This document shows, piece by piece, positions 1-7,898 of a stretch of DNA of 64,000 bases. The notes under the pieces are model-generated. The model did no database searches. It was given only the letters and a program-made list of their open reading frames with translations, and was not told the origin of the DNA. A program made the position numbers and the translations under genes. Location of the stretch: NCBI RefSeq assembly GCF_015352455.1, contig NZ_JADKPN010000007.1, forward strand, positions 124,001-188,000, given 5' to 3'. Numbering within the stretch: position 1 is the stretch's first letter; every line of letters starts with the position of its first letter. This DNA comes from Nocardioides islandensis. GTDB lineage: Bacteria > Actinomycetota > Actinomycetes > Propionibacteriales > Nocardioidaceae.

Positions 1-352
1 CCGCCTTCACCTCGGCGTTGAAGGCCCCGGGTTCGGCGATCGCCACCTGGCACGCCGTGTCGATCTCGACCGCGTTCATCCGCTCCAGGCTGAGCACGAT
101 GCCGCCGTCGACGGCCGTCGACCCGCCCGACAGCCCGCTCCCGGCACCCCTGGGCACGACCGGTACGTCGTGGGCTGCGGCCCACCTGATCGTGGTCTGC
201 ACCTGCCCGGCGTCCTCCGCCCGCACCACCGCGAGCGGCTTGCCGGCGGTCTGGTCACGCGACCAGTCGAAGCGGTACTTCTCCATCCCGTCCGGGTCGG
301 TCAGGACGACGCCGTCCGGGAGGGCGGCCACCAGCTCGTCGACGGACGTCAT
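1..352 (-). CDS. FAD-binding oxidoreductase (GlcD-like), N-terminal part
   Basis: This is the first ~117 codons of a gene that runs off the left edge of the window, read from an ATG at 352. Residues 66-78 (VPRGAGSGLSGGS) match the glycine-rich loop that holds the FAD pyrophosphate in the VAO/PCMH fold of GlcD, D-lactate dehydrogenase and related flavin oxidases. The preceding stretch with LAVVRAEDAGQVQTTIRWA is the usual start of that FAD-binding domain. A cytosolic flavin-linked oxidase of a 2-hydroxy acid is the likely general role, but the substrate domain is outside the window, so the substrate cannot be named. The call to the FAD-binding family is firm; the exact ATG is the only in-frame start I see. 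Confidence 0.85.
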   Translation of the reverse strand, partial: MTSVDELVAALPDGVVLTDPDGMEKYRFDWSRDQTAGKPLAVVRAEDAGQVQTTIRWAAAHDVPVVPRGAGSGLSGGSTAVDGGIVLSLERMNAVEIDTACQVAIAEPGAFNAEVKA

Positions 353-448
353 GGGGCCATGGAACCACCCCACCTCCCTATGGCCAGGCGTGGCGCTCGA
401 GCGTGATCGGGGACGACCTGGAGCTCGTGAGGTGACGGGACCGCGTCG

Positions 449-1660
449 TCACGTCCGCCGGTGGAAGGTGGTGCTGCCGTTGGGGTGGTGGTGGGTCTGC
501 CAGGCGGGGTCGTGGGCGCGGTGGTGGTGGAAGGGGCAGAGGAGCTTGCCGTGGGCGAGGTTCGTCTTGCCGCCTTGGGACCAGGGCTGCTGGTGGTGGT
601 GGGCTTCGCACCAGGCGGCGGGGATGGTGCAGCCCTCGGCGGTGCATCCTCGGTCGCGGAGCGCCATGGCCTTGCGTTGCGGGCCGGTGAAGAGGCGTTT
701 GCTGCGGCCGAGGTCGAGGATCTCGCCCTTCCCGCCCAGAACGACGGGGATGATGCCGGCTTGGCAGGCCAGGCGTCGGGTCTGGTCGGCGGTGAGCCGG
801 TCCCCGGTAGAGGTCCCGGCAATGCCGACTCCTTCTCGGAGCTGGTCGAGGGTGGTCATCACCGTCACGCTGGTGGCGGTCCCGCCGTGCTTGGGCAGGG
901 CGTTGGCCGGGAGGTTCTCCAGCAGGGCGCAGAACGCCTCACCACGGCGCCGGGGTGCGGGGAGCTGCTCAACGTCATCCCCGAGGGGTCCGCGGCGGGG
1001 TGAGGTGTAGGACTCCAGGTAGGTCCGTAGCCGGTTCAGCACGGGCATCGGGATCCGGGCGTGGAGGTCTCCCGAACCGTCGCCACGGTCACGGAAGGTG
1101 AGCCGGGTGACGGCGCGGGCCCTCCGGTCCTCGGCCAGGAGTCGCTGGTACTCCGCTTCGTCGGCGTCCTCGGGGGCGATCACCTCCAGCAGCCTGGCCC
1201 CGAGACGTCGGAGCTCGGGTGGTCCGAAGTGGGCGGCCTCGCCGATCAGGTAGGCCTCGCCCTTCTCGCGGAGCTCGGGGTCCAGGTTCTTCGGGAGCCG
1301 TGCGAGGGCGTCGACGATCTCCCGCGCCTGGGCCACGTTGACCGCACCTTCACCCATCGCGGCCGTGATCGCCTCGCCACCGATGCGGGCGAGCTTGTCG
1401 CGGACCCGGATCTGTCCGATGCCGTCGTGGGTCTCGGCGGCGAGCCAGTGGGCGGTGGACCGGGCTCCGGTCTCGACCGCGATGTCCTCGGCGACGGCCA
1501 GGGCGCGGACTCGGGCGGCTTCGGCTCGGGCGATGACCCGGGAGAGGTCGGTCAGGAGATTCTTCTTCTCACCGGTGGTGAGGTAGGTCGGGTCCACGCC
1601 GGCGAGGTCGTCGAGGGCGGCGTTGATCGCCGCGATCGGGGTCTCGGACCGGCTGGACAT
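449..1660 (-). CDS. DUF222 / 13E12-repeat family HNH endonuclease-like protein
   Basis: A 403-residue protein. The N-terminal two thirds is the helical DUF222 region typical of the 13E12 repeat family. The C-terminus (about residues 338-385) carries an HNH nuclease module: paired cysteines in CTAEGC and WCEAHHH, then an Asn in GGKTNLAHGKLLC and the closing HHHRAH. These supply the metal and zinc ligands, so the nuclease fold looks intact. Such genes occur in many copies in Mycobacterium and Nocardioides genomes and their biological role is unclear. Some are hot spots for integration or recombination. The gene sits alone on the minus strand, and a tandem array of palindromic 46-base units lies upstream at 1899-2023. 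The start at 1660 lacks a strong ribosome site. Confidence 0.85.
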   Translation of the reverse strand: MSSRSETPIAAINAALDDLAGVDPTYLTTGEKKNLLTDLSRVIARAEAARVRALAVAEDIAVETGARSTAHWLAAETHDGIGQIRVRDKLARIGGEAITAAMGEGAVNVAQAREIVDALARLPKNLDPELREKGEAYLIGEAAHFGPPELRRLGARLLEVIAPEDADEAEYQRLLAEDRRARAVTRLTFRDRGDGSGDLHARIPMPVLNRLRTYLESYTSPRRGPLGDDVEQLPAPRRRGEAFCALLENLPANALPKHGGTATSVTVMTTLDQLREGVGIAGTSTGDRLTADQTRRLACQAGIIPVVLGGKGEILDLGRSKRLFTGPQRKAMALRDRGCTAEGCTIPAAWCEAHHHQQPWSQGGKTNLAHGKLLCPFHHHRAHDPAWQTHHHPNGSTTFHRRT

Positions 1661-1898
1661 GTGTCAATCCAAGCACCGACCACCGACACTGAAACGGCCA
1701 GAAAGCCCTTGTCCACAACGGATTCCGAGAATCTGGCCAACGATCTTCGGGAGGTTGTTTCGGGCGGCGACCACAGCGGTCGACCATCGGCGGGCCTGCC
1801 AGCGGGCACGGTCTTCAGCTGGCCACCGCCACCACCTACGGCGACCGGCCACCCTTGTTCGTTCTTCACCACCGCAACCCACACGGACCGTGAGCCGA

Positions 1899-2023
1899 GG
1901 TCTCGTGACGGGACTTCGTCCCTCCTCGACCAGCGGGGCCGCCGGGTCTCGTGACGGGACTTCGTCCCTCCTCGACCAGCGGGGCCGCGTGGTCTCGTGA
2001 CGTCGTCCCTCCTCGACCAACGG
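1899..2023. repeat. Tandem palindromic repeat, 46-base unit, 2.7 copies
   Basis: Two full copies (1899-1944 and 1945-1990) differ only in the last bases. A third, shortened copy (1991-2023) has lost five bases in the hairpin loop region. Each unit begins GGTCTCGTGACGGGAC and has an imperfect inverted repeat: outer GGTC/GACC and inner GGGAC-TTC-GTCCC. The array fills the 374-base gap between the end of the glycosyltransferase gene (2035) and the start of the DUF222-HNH gene (1660). I see no gene in that gap. It could act as a transcription terminator for the glycosyltransferase, or be a REP-like dispersed palindrome. Confidence 0.85.
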
Positions 2024-2034
2024 AAGGCGACGGG

Positions 2035-3861
2035 CTACCGGAGCTCGACGCCGTACTCCTGGCGGACGACGGTGGCGATGGCGTCGTGGAGGTCGAAGCG
2101 ACGTTCCTCGAGGAGGATGCGCTTCACGAAGGGGAAGCCGGCGGCGAGCATGGCGGCGTACCCCTCGAACGTGGGGTTGGCGGAGTGCACGAGGCTCAGG
2201 GACTCCTGGGTCCAGCCGACCTCGTGGGTGAGGCCCGCACTGCGCATCAGGGCGCTGAGGCCGAACTCGTAGGTCTGGATCACCGCGCGCTTGCTGTCCT
2301 GCGCACGTACCCCGGCGAAGAAGGCCGCGAGCGGATCACGCGCCAGTACGCCGTCGCGGAACGCGAGCAGGTAGCTCTGGAGGTGCTCCTGCGGGAAGTG
2401 GTTCGCCGTGGCCGCCCAGACGTCCGCCTCCGACGCCTCGATGCGGGCGAGCAGGTCGTCGAGTGGCCCGTAGGGTCCGGCGAGGGAGTCGTTGGTCAGG
2501 ATCACCAGGCGCTTGGACGCGATCTGCGGGTACGCCGTGAGGGCGGCGCCCCAGGAACCGAAGTCGTAGCCGACGTTCGGCCGCCGCACGACCGCCACGC
2601 CGTCGGGGAGGTCCTCCAGCTCCCGGGGCATCCGCGACCACGCGTCGCGAGCGCACACCACGAGCGCCGGCACGCCCGCGGCCGCCCAGGCCGCGGCACC
2701 CGACAGCGCCTCGGGACGCGGATGACCGCTGCGTGAGTACTCCGCCAGCACCACCACCCGGTCACCGCCCAGCACCGCGTCGAGCGACCCCGCGACCAGC
2801 ACCGGCTCCGGCGAGCTGGCCGTGTTGAAGCTGCGCTGCAGGCCCCAGTACCGCCGGACCGCGTCGCGCTTGGTGTCGCGGGCCCGGCGTCGCACGGCCG
2901 ACTCCTGCCACCGCTGCCGCCAGCCCTGCTCGAGCGCCTGCACCTTGTCGGTCAGGGTCGCGCCGTCGTCCTGCGCCCGTTCGTGCGTCCCTCGCGACCG
3001 CCAGGCCCACGCCTCCGCGGCCTTCGTCAGCTCACCCGGGTGCGCGGCCCAGAGCCGGACCAGGCGTCCGACCTGCCGCGCCCGTGCGCGCACCAGCCCG
3101 GTGCCGCGGATGTCCGCGTCGTAGGTGAGGTCGACCCGGAACCGCTCGGCCACGACGCCGGGCGCGATGCGCGGTCCGTTGACGATGTTGGAGACGTTGA
3201 GGTCGTGCACGACCTGCATCCACATGACCGGCGCCCGTACCTCGCGGATGGGGCCCTTCGCCCGGGCGCGGGCGTGCTTGGCGACGTACACCGTGTCCGG
3301 CGGCCGTCCCGCCTCGCGCCGCTCGACCAGGCTGATGAACGGGTTGGACAGCTGGTCACTCAGGTACACCGCCCCGGACCGGTCCACCTGGATGCCGCGG
3401 GTGAGGTTGACGAACAACCGCTCCTGGTGCGCGAACTGCGCCTGCACCGTCTCCATGAAGTCCACGGCCATCGCGTCGTCGGAGTCGATGCGGGTGGTGA
3501 TCAGGTACGGCGCGTGGGTCACGGCGGCCACGGGCTCGGCGAACGAGTCGCGGCGGAAGGTCTCGTGGGTCCAGACGGGGGTGAACACGTCCTCGGCCAG
3601 GTACTCGATGTCGGCCCGGAACTCGGCGCTGCAGCGGTCGTCGAACAGCACCAGCCACTGGAAGTCACGCGTGGTCTGGGAGACGACTGAGGCGTAGGTG
3701 ACCTGGTCGAAGAACGCCAGCCGGTACCGCAGCCACTCCTCGCCCGCCGGCTCTGCCTCCGGCGCCATCACGGCGCTGAACCGCGTGAGGAGGACGTGGT
3801 CGAACGCGGGCTCCGGCACGTGCGCAGTCCAGCACATGCAGCAGCGCCCCGGGTACGACAT
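2035..3861 (-). CDS. Two-domain glycosyltransferase: putative rhamnosyltransferase + RgpF-like
   Basis: A 608-residue protein with two recognisable parts. Residues ~15-290 resemble the 'putative rhamnosyl transferase' family: FDHVLLTRFS at the start, the WLVLFDDR strand, then TRIDSDDAM with a DxDD-type nucleotide-sugar/metal motif. Residues ~345-605 resemble rhamnan synthesis protein F: VVVLAEYSRSG, a VRRPNVGYDFGSWGAAL motif and LVILTNDSLAGP, followed by a WTQESLSL segment. A middle region (~290-345) is Arg/Ala-rich. The protein probably adds deoxyhexose or other sugars to a cell-surface glycan in the cytoplasm. The start is uncertain: the ATG at 3861 and a GTG at 3819 both lack a clear ribosome site. 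No other glycan gene is next to it; the main polysaccharide locus begins 37 kb away. Confidence 0.78.
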   Translation of the reverse strand: MSYPGRCCMCWTAHVPEPAFDHVLLTRFSAVMAPEAEPAGEEWLRYRLAFFDQVTYASVVSQTTRDFQWLVLFDDRCSAEFRADIEYLAEDVFTPVWTHETFRRDSFAEPVAAVTHAPYLITTRIDSDDAMAVDFMETVQAQFAHQERLFVNLTRGIQVDRSGAVYLSDQLSNPFISLVERREAGRPPDTVYVAKHARARAKGPIREVRAPVMWMQVVHDLNVSNIVNGPRIAPGVVAERFRVDLTYDADIRGTGLVRARARQVGRLVRLWAAHPGELTKAAEAWAWRSRGTHERAQDDGATLTDKVQALEQGWRQRWQESAVRRRARDTKRDAVRRYWGLQRSFNTASSPEPVLVAGSLDAVLGGDRVVVLAEYSRSGHPRPEALSGAAAWAAAGVPALVVCARDAWSRMPRELEDLPDGVAVVRRPNVGYDFGSWGAALTAYPQIASKRLVILTNDSLAGPYGPLDDLLARIEASEADVWAATANHFPQEHLQSYLLAFRDGVLARDPLAAFFAGVRAQDSKRAVIQTYEFGLSALMRSAGLTHEVGWTQESLSLVHSANPTFEGYAAMLAAGFPFVKRILLEERRFDLHDAIATVVRQEYGVELR

Positions 3862-3919
3862 CTGGCGACGTCGTACTCGGGGCCTGGCGTTGCTGTCCCC
3901 TCACGAGGTCCCCCCGAGC

Positions 3920-3944
3920 GAGAACCCATCCCCCGACGGTTCTC
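3920..3944. promoter_or_regulatory. Short inverted repeat upstream of the glycosyltransferase
   Basis: GAGAACC (3920-3926) and GGTTCTC (3938-3944) form a perfect 7-base inverted repeat with an 11-base spacer. It lies about 60 bases upstream of the minus-strand glycosyltransferase start and 145 bases before the small membrane protein. It could be an operator or a weak hairpin. The rest of 3862-4089 contains no convincing gene. Confidence 0.3.
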
Positions 3945-4089
3945 CCTCGCCTCGCATGTCCCCCGACACCGAGAAACCTAGGCGGGCGCGGCGCGGAGTT
4001 CTGTCAGCCGGCCGACACTTCGGCGACGTCCGGTCAGGCCCGGAACAGTGACGCGTGCGCGACCCTGGACCTTCGGGCATCATCGATCC

Positions 4090-4419
4090 ATGACGGACGC
4101 CCGTCTCCTGCTCGGTTCGGCCCTCGCGGTCCCCGCGCTGTTCCTGTTGTTCGTGCTGTTGCCCGCCGGCGACCCGAACATCGGCCTGCCGATGAACCTG
4201 GACGCTCTCGTCGGACTGGGCGGCGTGCTCGTGCTGGTGCTCGGCCCGTTCGTCTGGGGAGTCACCGGCTGCGCGACCGTCGTCGCCCTGTGGACCCGTC
4301 GACCCATGCCGTACGCCGAGCGCCTCACGCACGTGGTCACCCTCGCCGTCCTGGCCGCGTTCCTCGTCGTCCTCATGTCGGAACGCACGGAGGCCGCGAT
4401 CGCCTGGTGGCTGGACTGA
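4090..4419 (+). CDS. Small integral membrane protein, unknown function
   Basis: A 109-residue protein from the ATG at 4090 (a GTG at 4048 would add 14 residues that look like upstream DNA). It has three or four hydrophobic segments, around residues 6-24, 37-62 and 80-98, and short charged loops, so it is probably an inner membrane protein. I recognise no family. Its stop codon lies inside the start of the following P-loop kinase gene (13-base overlap), which suggests the two are translated together. No strong ribosome site precedes the ATG. Function unknown. Confidence 0.6.
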   Translation: MTDARLLLGSALAVPALFLLFVLLPAGDPNIGLPMNLDALVGLGGVLVLVLGPFVWGVTGCATVVALWTRRPMPYAERLTHVVTLAVLAAFLVVLMSERTEAAIAWWLD

Positions 4420-4994
4420 CGACCTCGAGACGGATCGTCGGGGTCACCGGCGCGCCCGGGGTCGGCAAGACGACCTATGCGCGCCGGCTGGTCGCGGAGA
4501 GCCCGGTGCCGGCGGCATACGTCCCGATGGACGGCTTCCACCTCGCCGACGTGACGCTGGCCGCGCTCGGCCGCCTCGACCGCAAGGGCGCCCCGGACAC
4601 CTTCGACGCCTGGGGGTACGCCGCGCTGCTGCGCCGGCTGCGCACCGAGACCGACCACGCGGTCTACGCGCCGGGCTTCGAGCGCGACCTCGAGCAGCCG
4701 ATCGCCGGCGCGGTCGAGGTGCCGCCGGAGGCCGAGCTCGTGGTCACCGAGGGCAACTACCTGCTGGTCGACGAGCCGCCCTGGCGGGCCGTCCGCGACG
4801 CCCTCGACGAGGTCGTCTTCCTGGTCGCCGACGACGGCGAACGCCGGCGGCGGCTGGTCGCGCGGCACGTCGAGTTCGGCAAGGCGCCCGACGAGGCCGA
4901 GGCGTGGGTGGCCCGCGTCGACGAGGCGAACGCCCGGCTCATCGCCGCCACCAGGGGCTTCGCGGACCGTGTGGTCACGCTCGGAAACCCTTGA
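4407..4994 (+). CDS. P-loop nucleoside/pantothenate-type kinase family protein
   Basis: A 195-residue cytosolic protein of the uridine kinase/pantothenate kinase superfamily. A Walker A loop GAPGVGKTT sits near residue 15, YVPMDGFHLAD follows as the substrate-binding Asp-His region, and VVTEGNYLLVDE is the Walker B-like strand. A lid-type Arg cluster is seen in ERRRRLVARHVEFGK. The same fold occurs in the YggC/fructose-kinase-like group, so the phosphorylated small molecule cannot be told from sequence. The start is chosen at GTG 4407, because the codons before it have no start in a sensible context and this gives a short overlap with the preceding membrane-protein gene, implying coupling. 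Confidence 0.8.
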   Translation: MAGLTTSRRIVGVTGAPGVGKTTYARRLVAESPVPAAYVPMDGFHLADVTLAALGRLDRKGAPDTFDAWGYAALLRRLRTETDHAVYAPGFERDLEQPIAGAVEVPPEAELVVTEGNYLLVDEPPWRAVRDALDEVVFLVADDGERRRRLVARHVEFGKAPDEAEAWVARVDEANARLIAATRGFADRVVTLGNP

Positions 4995-5210
4995 CGAGCG
5001 TCCAGAAAACCTCGACCGGACTAGTCCGGATACCGTTGAAAACGGTCGCCTCGAGGCCTGATATCGGCAATTCTCCTGCACACGGCCTATCGAACCGGTA
5101 GTTTTCTCTCATCGCCGAAGCGGGGCGAAACCAGGCGCTGGGGGGCTCCTGGAAGCCGCCTCTCGGTAACGGAACGGACCACCGCCCTGGGGGCAGCGCG
5201 GAGAGTCCTA
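4995..5210. other. Intergenic region without a convincing gene
   Basis: About 216 bases between the convergent kinase and cystathionine beta-synthase genes. It contains a perfect 14-base palindrome CCGGACTAGTCCGG at 5016-5029 and locally AT-richer stretches that stand out from the surroundings. I could not match it to a known riboswitch or structured RNA. No open reading frame in it has plausible codon use. Confidence 0.4.
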
Positions 5211-5246
5211 CGCCGGGGTGGGACCCATCGGGTCCCACCCCCGGCG
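5211..5246. terminator. Strong GC-rich hairpin, terminator of cbs
   Basis: A 16-base-pair stem (5211-5226 with 5230-5246, one bulged C) closed by a three-base loop ATC. It lies 26 bases beyond the stop of the minus-strand cbs gene and also downstream of the plus-strand kinase, so it can serve both convergent genes. There is no U-tract, as is common in actinobacteria. Confidence 0.75.
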
Positions 5247-5272
5247 GCTCCGAAGCGCTCGTCCCGGGCCGC

Positions 5273-6667
5273 TCAGCCCCTGACCAGGAACCCCAAGAGG
5301 TCCTGGCGGGTCAGCACGCCGACCGGCTTGCCGTCCTCCTGGACGAGCACCGCGTCGGCCGTCTCGAGCAGCTTGACCGCGTCCTTGGCCGGCTCGGTCG
5401 AGCCGATGGTCGGCAGCGGCGGCGACATGTGCTGCTCCACCGGGTCGGTGAGCAGGGCCTGGCCGGTGAACAGCTTGTCGAGCAGCACCCGGTCCGAGAC
5501 CGACCCGGCGACCTCGGCGGCCACGATCGGCGGCTCGGCGCGGACGACGGGCATCTGCGAGACGTCGTACTCCTCGAGGATGTGCACCGCCTCGGCGATC
5601 GTCTCGCCGGGGTGGGTGTGCACGAGGTCGGGCAGCTGGCCGGACTTGCCGCGGAGGATCTCGCCCACCGTGCGCCCGTCGCGCGAGGTGCCCTCGACGG
5701 GGAAGCCGTACTGCGCCAGCCAGTCGTCGTTGAACACCTTGGTGAGGTAGCCGCGCCCGGAGTCGGGCAGCAGCACCACGATCACCGCGTCCTTGCCCTC
5801 GGGGGTGCCGGCGAGCTCGTGGGCCAGCACCTTGGCGGCCTGCGCCGCCATGCCGGACGAGCCGCCGACCAGCATGGCCTCGGTGCGCGCCAGCTTGCGC
5901 GTCATCGCGAAGGAGTCCGCGTCGGAGACCTCGATGACGCGGTCCGCGACACCGCGGTCATAGGTCTCCGGCCAGAAGTCCTCGCCGACGCCCTCGACGA
6001 GGTACGGGCGGCCGCTGCCGCCGGAGTACACCGAGCCGGACGGGTCCGCGCCGATGACCTGGACCGCGGGGTTCTGCTCCTTCAGGTACCGGCCGACGCC
6101 GCTGATGGTGCCGCCGGTGCCCATGCCGGTCACGAAGTGGGTGATGCGCCCCTCGGTCTGCGCCCAGATCTCCGGACCGGTGGTCTCGTAGTGGGATCGC
6201 GGGTTGTTGGGGTTGGAGTACTGGTCGGGCTTCCAGGCGCCCGGCTGCGACGCCAGCCGGTCGGAGACGTTGTAGTAGGAGTCCGGGTGCTCCGGGGGCA
6301 CCGCGGTCGGGCAGACGACCACCTCGGCGCCGTACGCCTTGAGCACGTTGCGCTTGTCCTCGGACACCTTGTCGGGGCAGACGAAGATGCACTTGTAGCC
6401 CCTGCGCTGCGCGACCATCGCCAGCCCCACGCCGGTGTTGCCCGACGTCGGCTCGACGATCGTGCCGCCGGGCTGCAGCTCGCCCGAGGCCTCGGCGGCG
6501 TCGATCATCCGCTCGGCGATGCGGTCCTTCACCGATCCGCCGGGGTTGAGGTACTCGACCTTGGCGAGCACGAGGGGGCCGTCCTGAGGGAGGTCGCCCA
6601 TGGACGTGGAGAGCCGGACCAGCGGGGTGTTGCCGATCAGCTCGAGGAGGGAGTTCACGTACTGCAT
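5273..6667 (-). CDS. cbs: Cystathionine beta-synthase
   Basis: A 464-residue PLP enzyme that condenses serine or O-acetylserine with homocysteine or sulfide (transsulfuration/cysteine synthesis). Residues ~1-310 are the fold II PLP domain: GNTPLVRL at 12, NPGGSVKDR at ~41 with the Schiff-base Lys, PTSGNTGVG for the substrate loop, and VTGMGTGGTISG for phosphate binding. Residues ~335-464 form two CBS domains, as in human CBS and its actinobacterial relatives. The length matches the Mycobacterium/Streptomyces enzyme. It ends before a strong hairpin and is divergent from the SGNH hydrolase gene, with only 44 bases between starts. A TAGCCT element seven bases before the ATG would fit a leaderless promoter. 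Confidence 0.95.
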   Translation of the reverse strand: MQYVNSLLELIGNTPLVRLSTSMGDLPQDGPLVLAKVEYLNPGGSVKDRIAERMIDAAEASGELQPGGTIVEPTSGNTGVGLAMVAQRRGYKCIFVCPDKVSEDKRNVLKAYGAEVVVCPTAVPPEHPDSYYNVSDRLASQPGAWKPDQYSNPNNPRSHYETTGPEIWAQTEGRITHFVTGMGTGGTISGVGRYLKEQNPAVQVIGADPSGSVYSGGSGRPYLVEGVGEDFWPETYDRGVADRVIEVSDADSFAMTRKLARTEAMLVGGSSGMAAQAAKVLAHELAGTPEGKDAVIVVLLPDSGRGYLTKVFNDDWLAQYGFPVEGTSRDGRTVGEILRGKSGQLPDLVHTHPGETIAEAVHILEEYDVSQMPVVRAEPPIVAAEVAGSVSDRVLLDKLFTGQALLTDPVEQHMSPPLPTIGSTEPAKDAVKLLETADAVLVQEDGKPVGVLTRQDLLGFLVRG

Positions 6668-6711
6668 GCCGGTAAGGCTAGATGTGTGGGTGACTTTGTA
6701 ACCTGGCGGGC

Positions 6712-7734
6712 GTGGGGACAGCAGGGGCGGCGCGCAAGCTGGCAGCCGCGGCGGTGTACGGCGGCGGCGGGCTGTCCGTGCTCGGCGTCAGCCTCTACGG
6801 CCTGCTCCGCGCTGAGGCCAAGCTCGCCCGACGGGCGATCGGCGAGACGACGGGCGAGCCGCCGGACGCGACCGGCTGGTACGGCCGGGGCCGGCCCGGT
6901 CCCGCGATCAAGGTCGCGCTGCTCGGGGACTCCGCCGCGGCGGGGTACGGCGTGGACCGCGTGACGCAGACGACGGGCGCGCTGCTGGCCAGCGGCATCG
7001 CCGAGCGAGCCGACCGCCGGGTGCACCTGCGCAGCTACGCGTTCGTGGGGGCGCGGTCCTCCGACCTCGGCGGGCAGATCGACCGGGCGCTGCCGACCGA
7101 GCCCCACATCGCGGTCATCCTGATCGGCGCCAACGACGTCACGCACAGCGTGCTGCCCTCGCAGTCGGTGCGCTACCTGTCCGACGGCGTACGCCGGCTG
7201 CGCGACGCCGGCGTGGGGGTCGTGGTCGGCACCTGCCCGGACCTGGGGACGGTCAAGCCGATCGCCCCGCCACTGAAGCAGGTCGGCCGTGCCTGGTCGC
7301 ACCGGTTGGCCGCGGCCCAGACGATCGCCGTGGTCGAGGCGGGCGGACGGACGGTCTCGCTGGCCGCGATCCTCGGCCCGGAGTTCGAGGCGGCCCAGGC
7401 GATCATGTTCGGGCCGGACCAGTTCCACCCGTCGGCCGAGGGGTACCGCCGGCTCGTCGACGTGCTGCTCCCCTCGACGCTGGCCGCGCTCGGCCTGGTG
7501 CCCGACGACGAGGCCGAGCCCGAGGCGTACCGCGGCGAGGGCGTCCTGCCGGTGACGGCGGCCGCGGTGGAGGCGGTCAAGACGGCCGGCACGGAGGTCG
7601 ACGGCACCTCGGTGGGTGGTTCGCGCGGCGGCGTCCGGGGCCTGTGGGCCGAGCTGCGGCACCGGCGGCGGCAGCCGGCGGCGGCCACGGAAGGCCCGTC
7701 GCCGGAGGAGGACGACGGCACCGACGAGGTCTAG
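6712..7734 (+). CDS. SGNH/GDSL-family hydrolase
   Basis: A 340-residue probable esterase/lipase. The N-terminus has a hydrophobic stretch (residues ~8-30) that may anchor it in the membrane. The four SGNH blocks are visible: LLGDSAAAG with the nucleophile Ser (~residue 70), a Gly region at SYAFVGARSSDLG, IGANDVTHSV with the oxyanion Asn, and FGPDQFHPSAEGY with the catalytic Asp and His. The C-terminal ~90 residues are acidic/Ala-rich, low in complexity and probably disordered. The GTG start at 6712 sits 44 bases from the divergent cbs start, so the promoters must overlap. The substrate cannot be inferred. Confidence 0.85.
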   Translation: MGTAGAARKLAAAAVYGGGGLSVLGVSLYGLLRAEAKLARRAIGETTGEPPDATGWYGRGRPGPAIKVALLGDSAAAGYGVDRVTQTTGALLASGIAERADRRVHLRSYAFVGARSSDLGGQIDRALPTEPHIAVILIGANDVTHSVLPSQSVRYLSDGVRRLRDAGVGVVVGTCPDLGTVKPIAPPLKQVGRAWSHRLAAAQTIAVVEAGGRTVSLAAILGPEFEAAQAIMFGPDQFHPSAEGYRRLVDVLLPSTLAALGLVPDDEAEPEAYRGEGVLPVTAAAVEAVKTAGTEVDGTSVGGSRGGVRGLWAELRHRRRQPAAATEGPSPEEDDGTDEV

Positions 7735-7898
7735 ACGTCTGGCCCTCCAGACCACCTGTGTTGTCGGTTTCAGCGGCGGCAGCCGATTCCTTTACTTACC
7801 TTTCACTAGCCGCGACCTTGACTCGGGAAAGGCCGCCGGCACCCCCCTGACAACCAACGGCGAACCCCCCTCGCCCCTCCGGAAGGCATGTCCCCCCC

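Noticed and set aside
3956..4051. 31-codon reading frame before the small membrane protein
   Set aside because: Has an ATG but no ribosome site, a very basic composition and no recognisable pattern; not supported as a gene.
5040..5246. Riboswitch (c-di-AMP or cobalamin type) in the gap after the kinase gene
   Set aside because: Phrases such as GGTAACGGA recall known riboswitches, but conserved cores could not be aligned and the following genes are convergent, so there is no gene to control.
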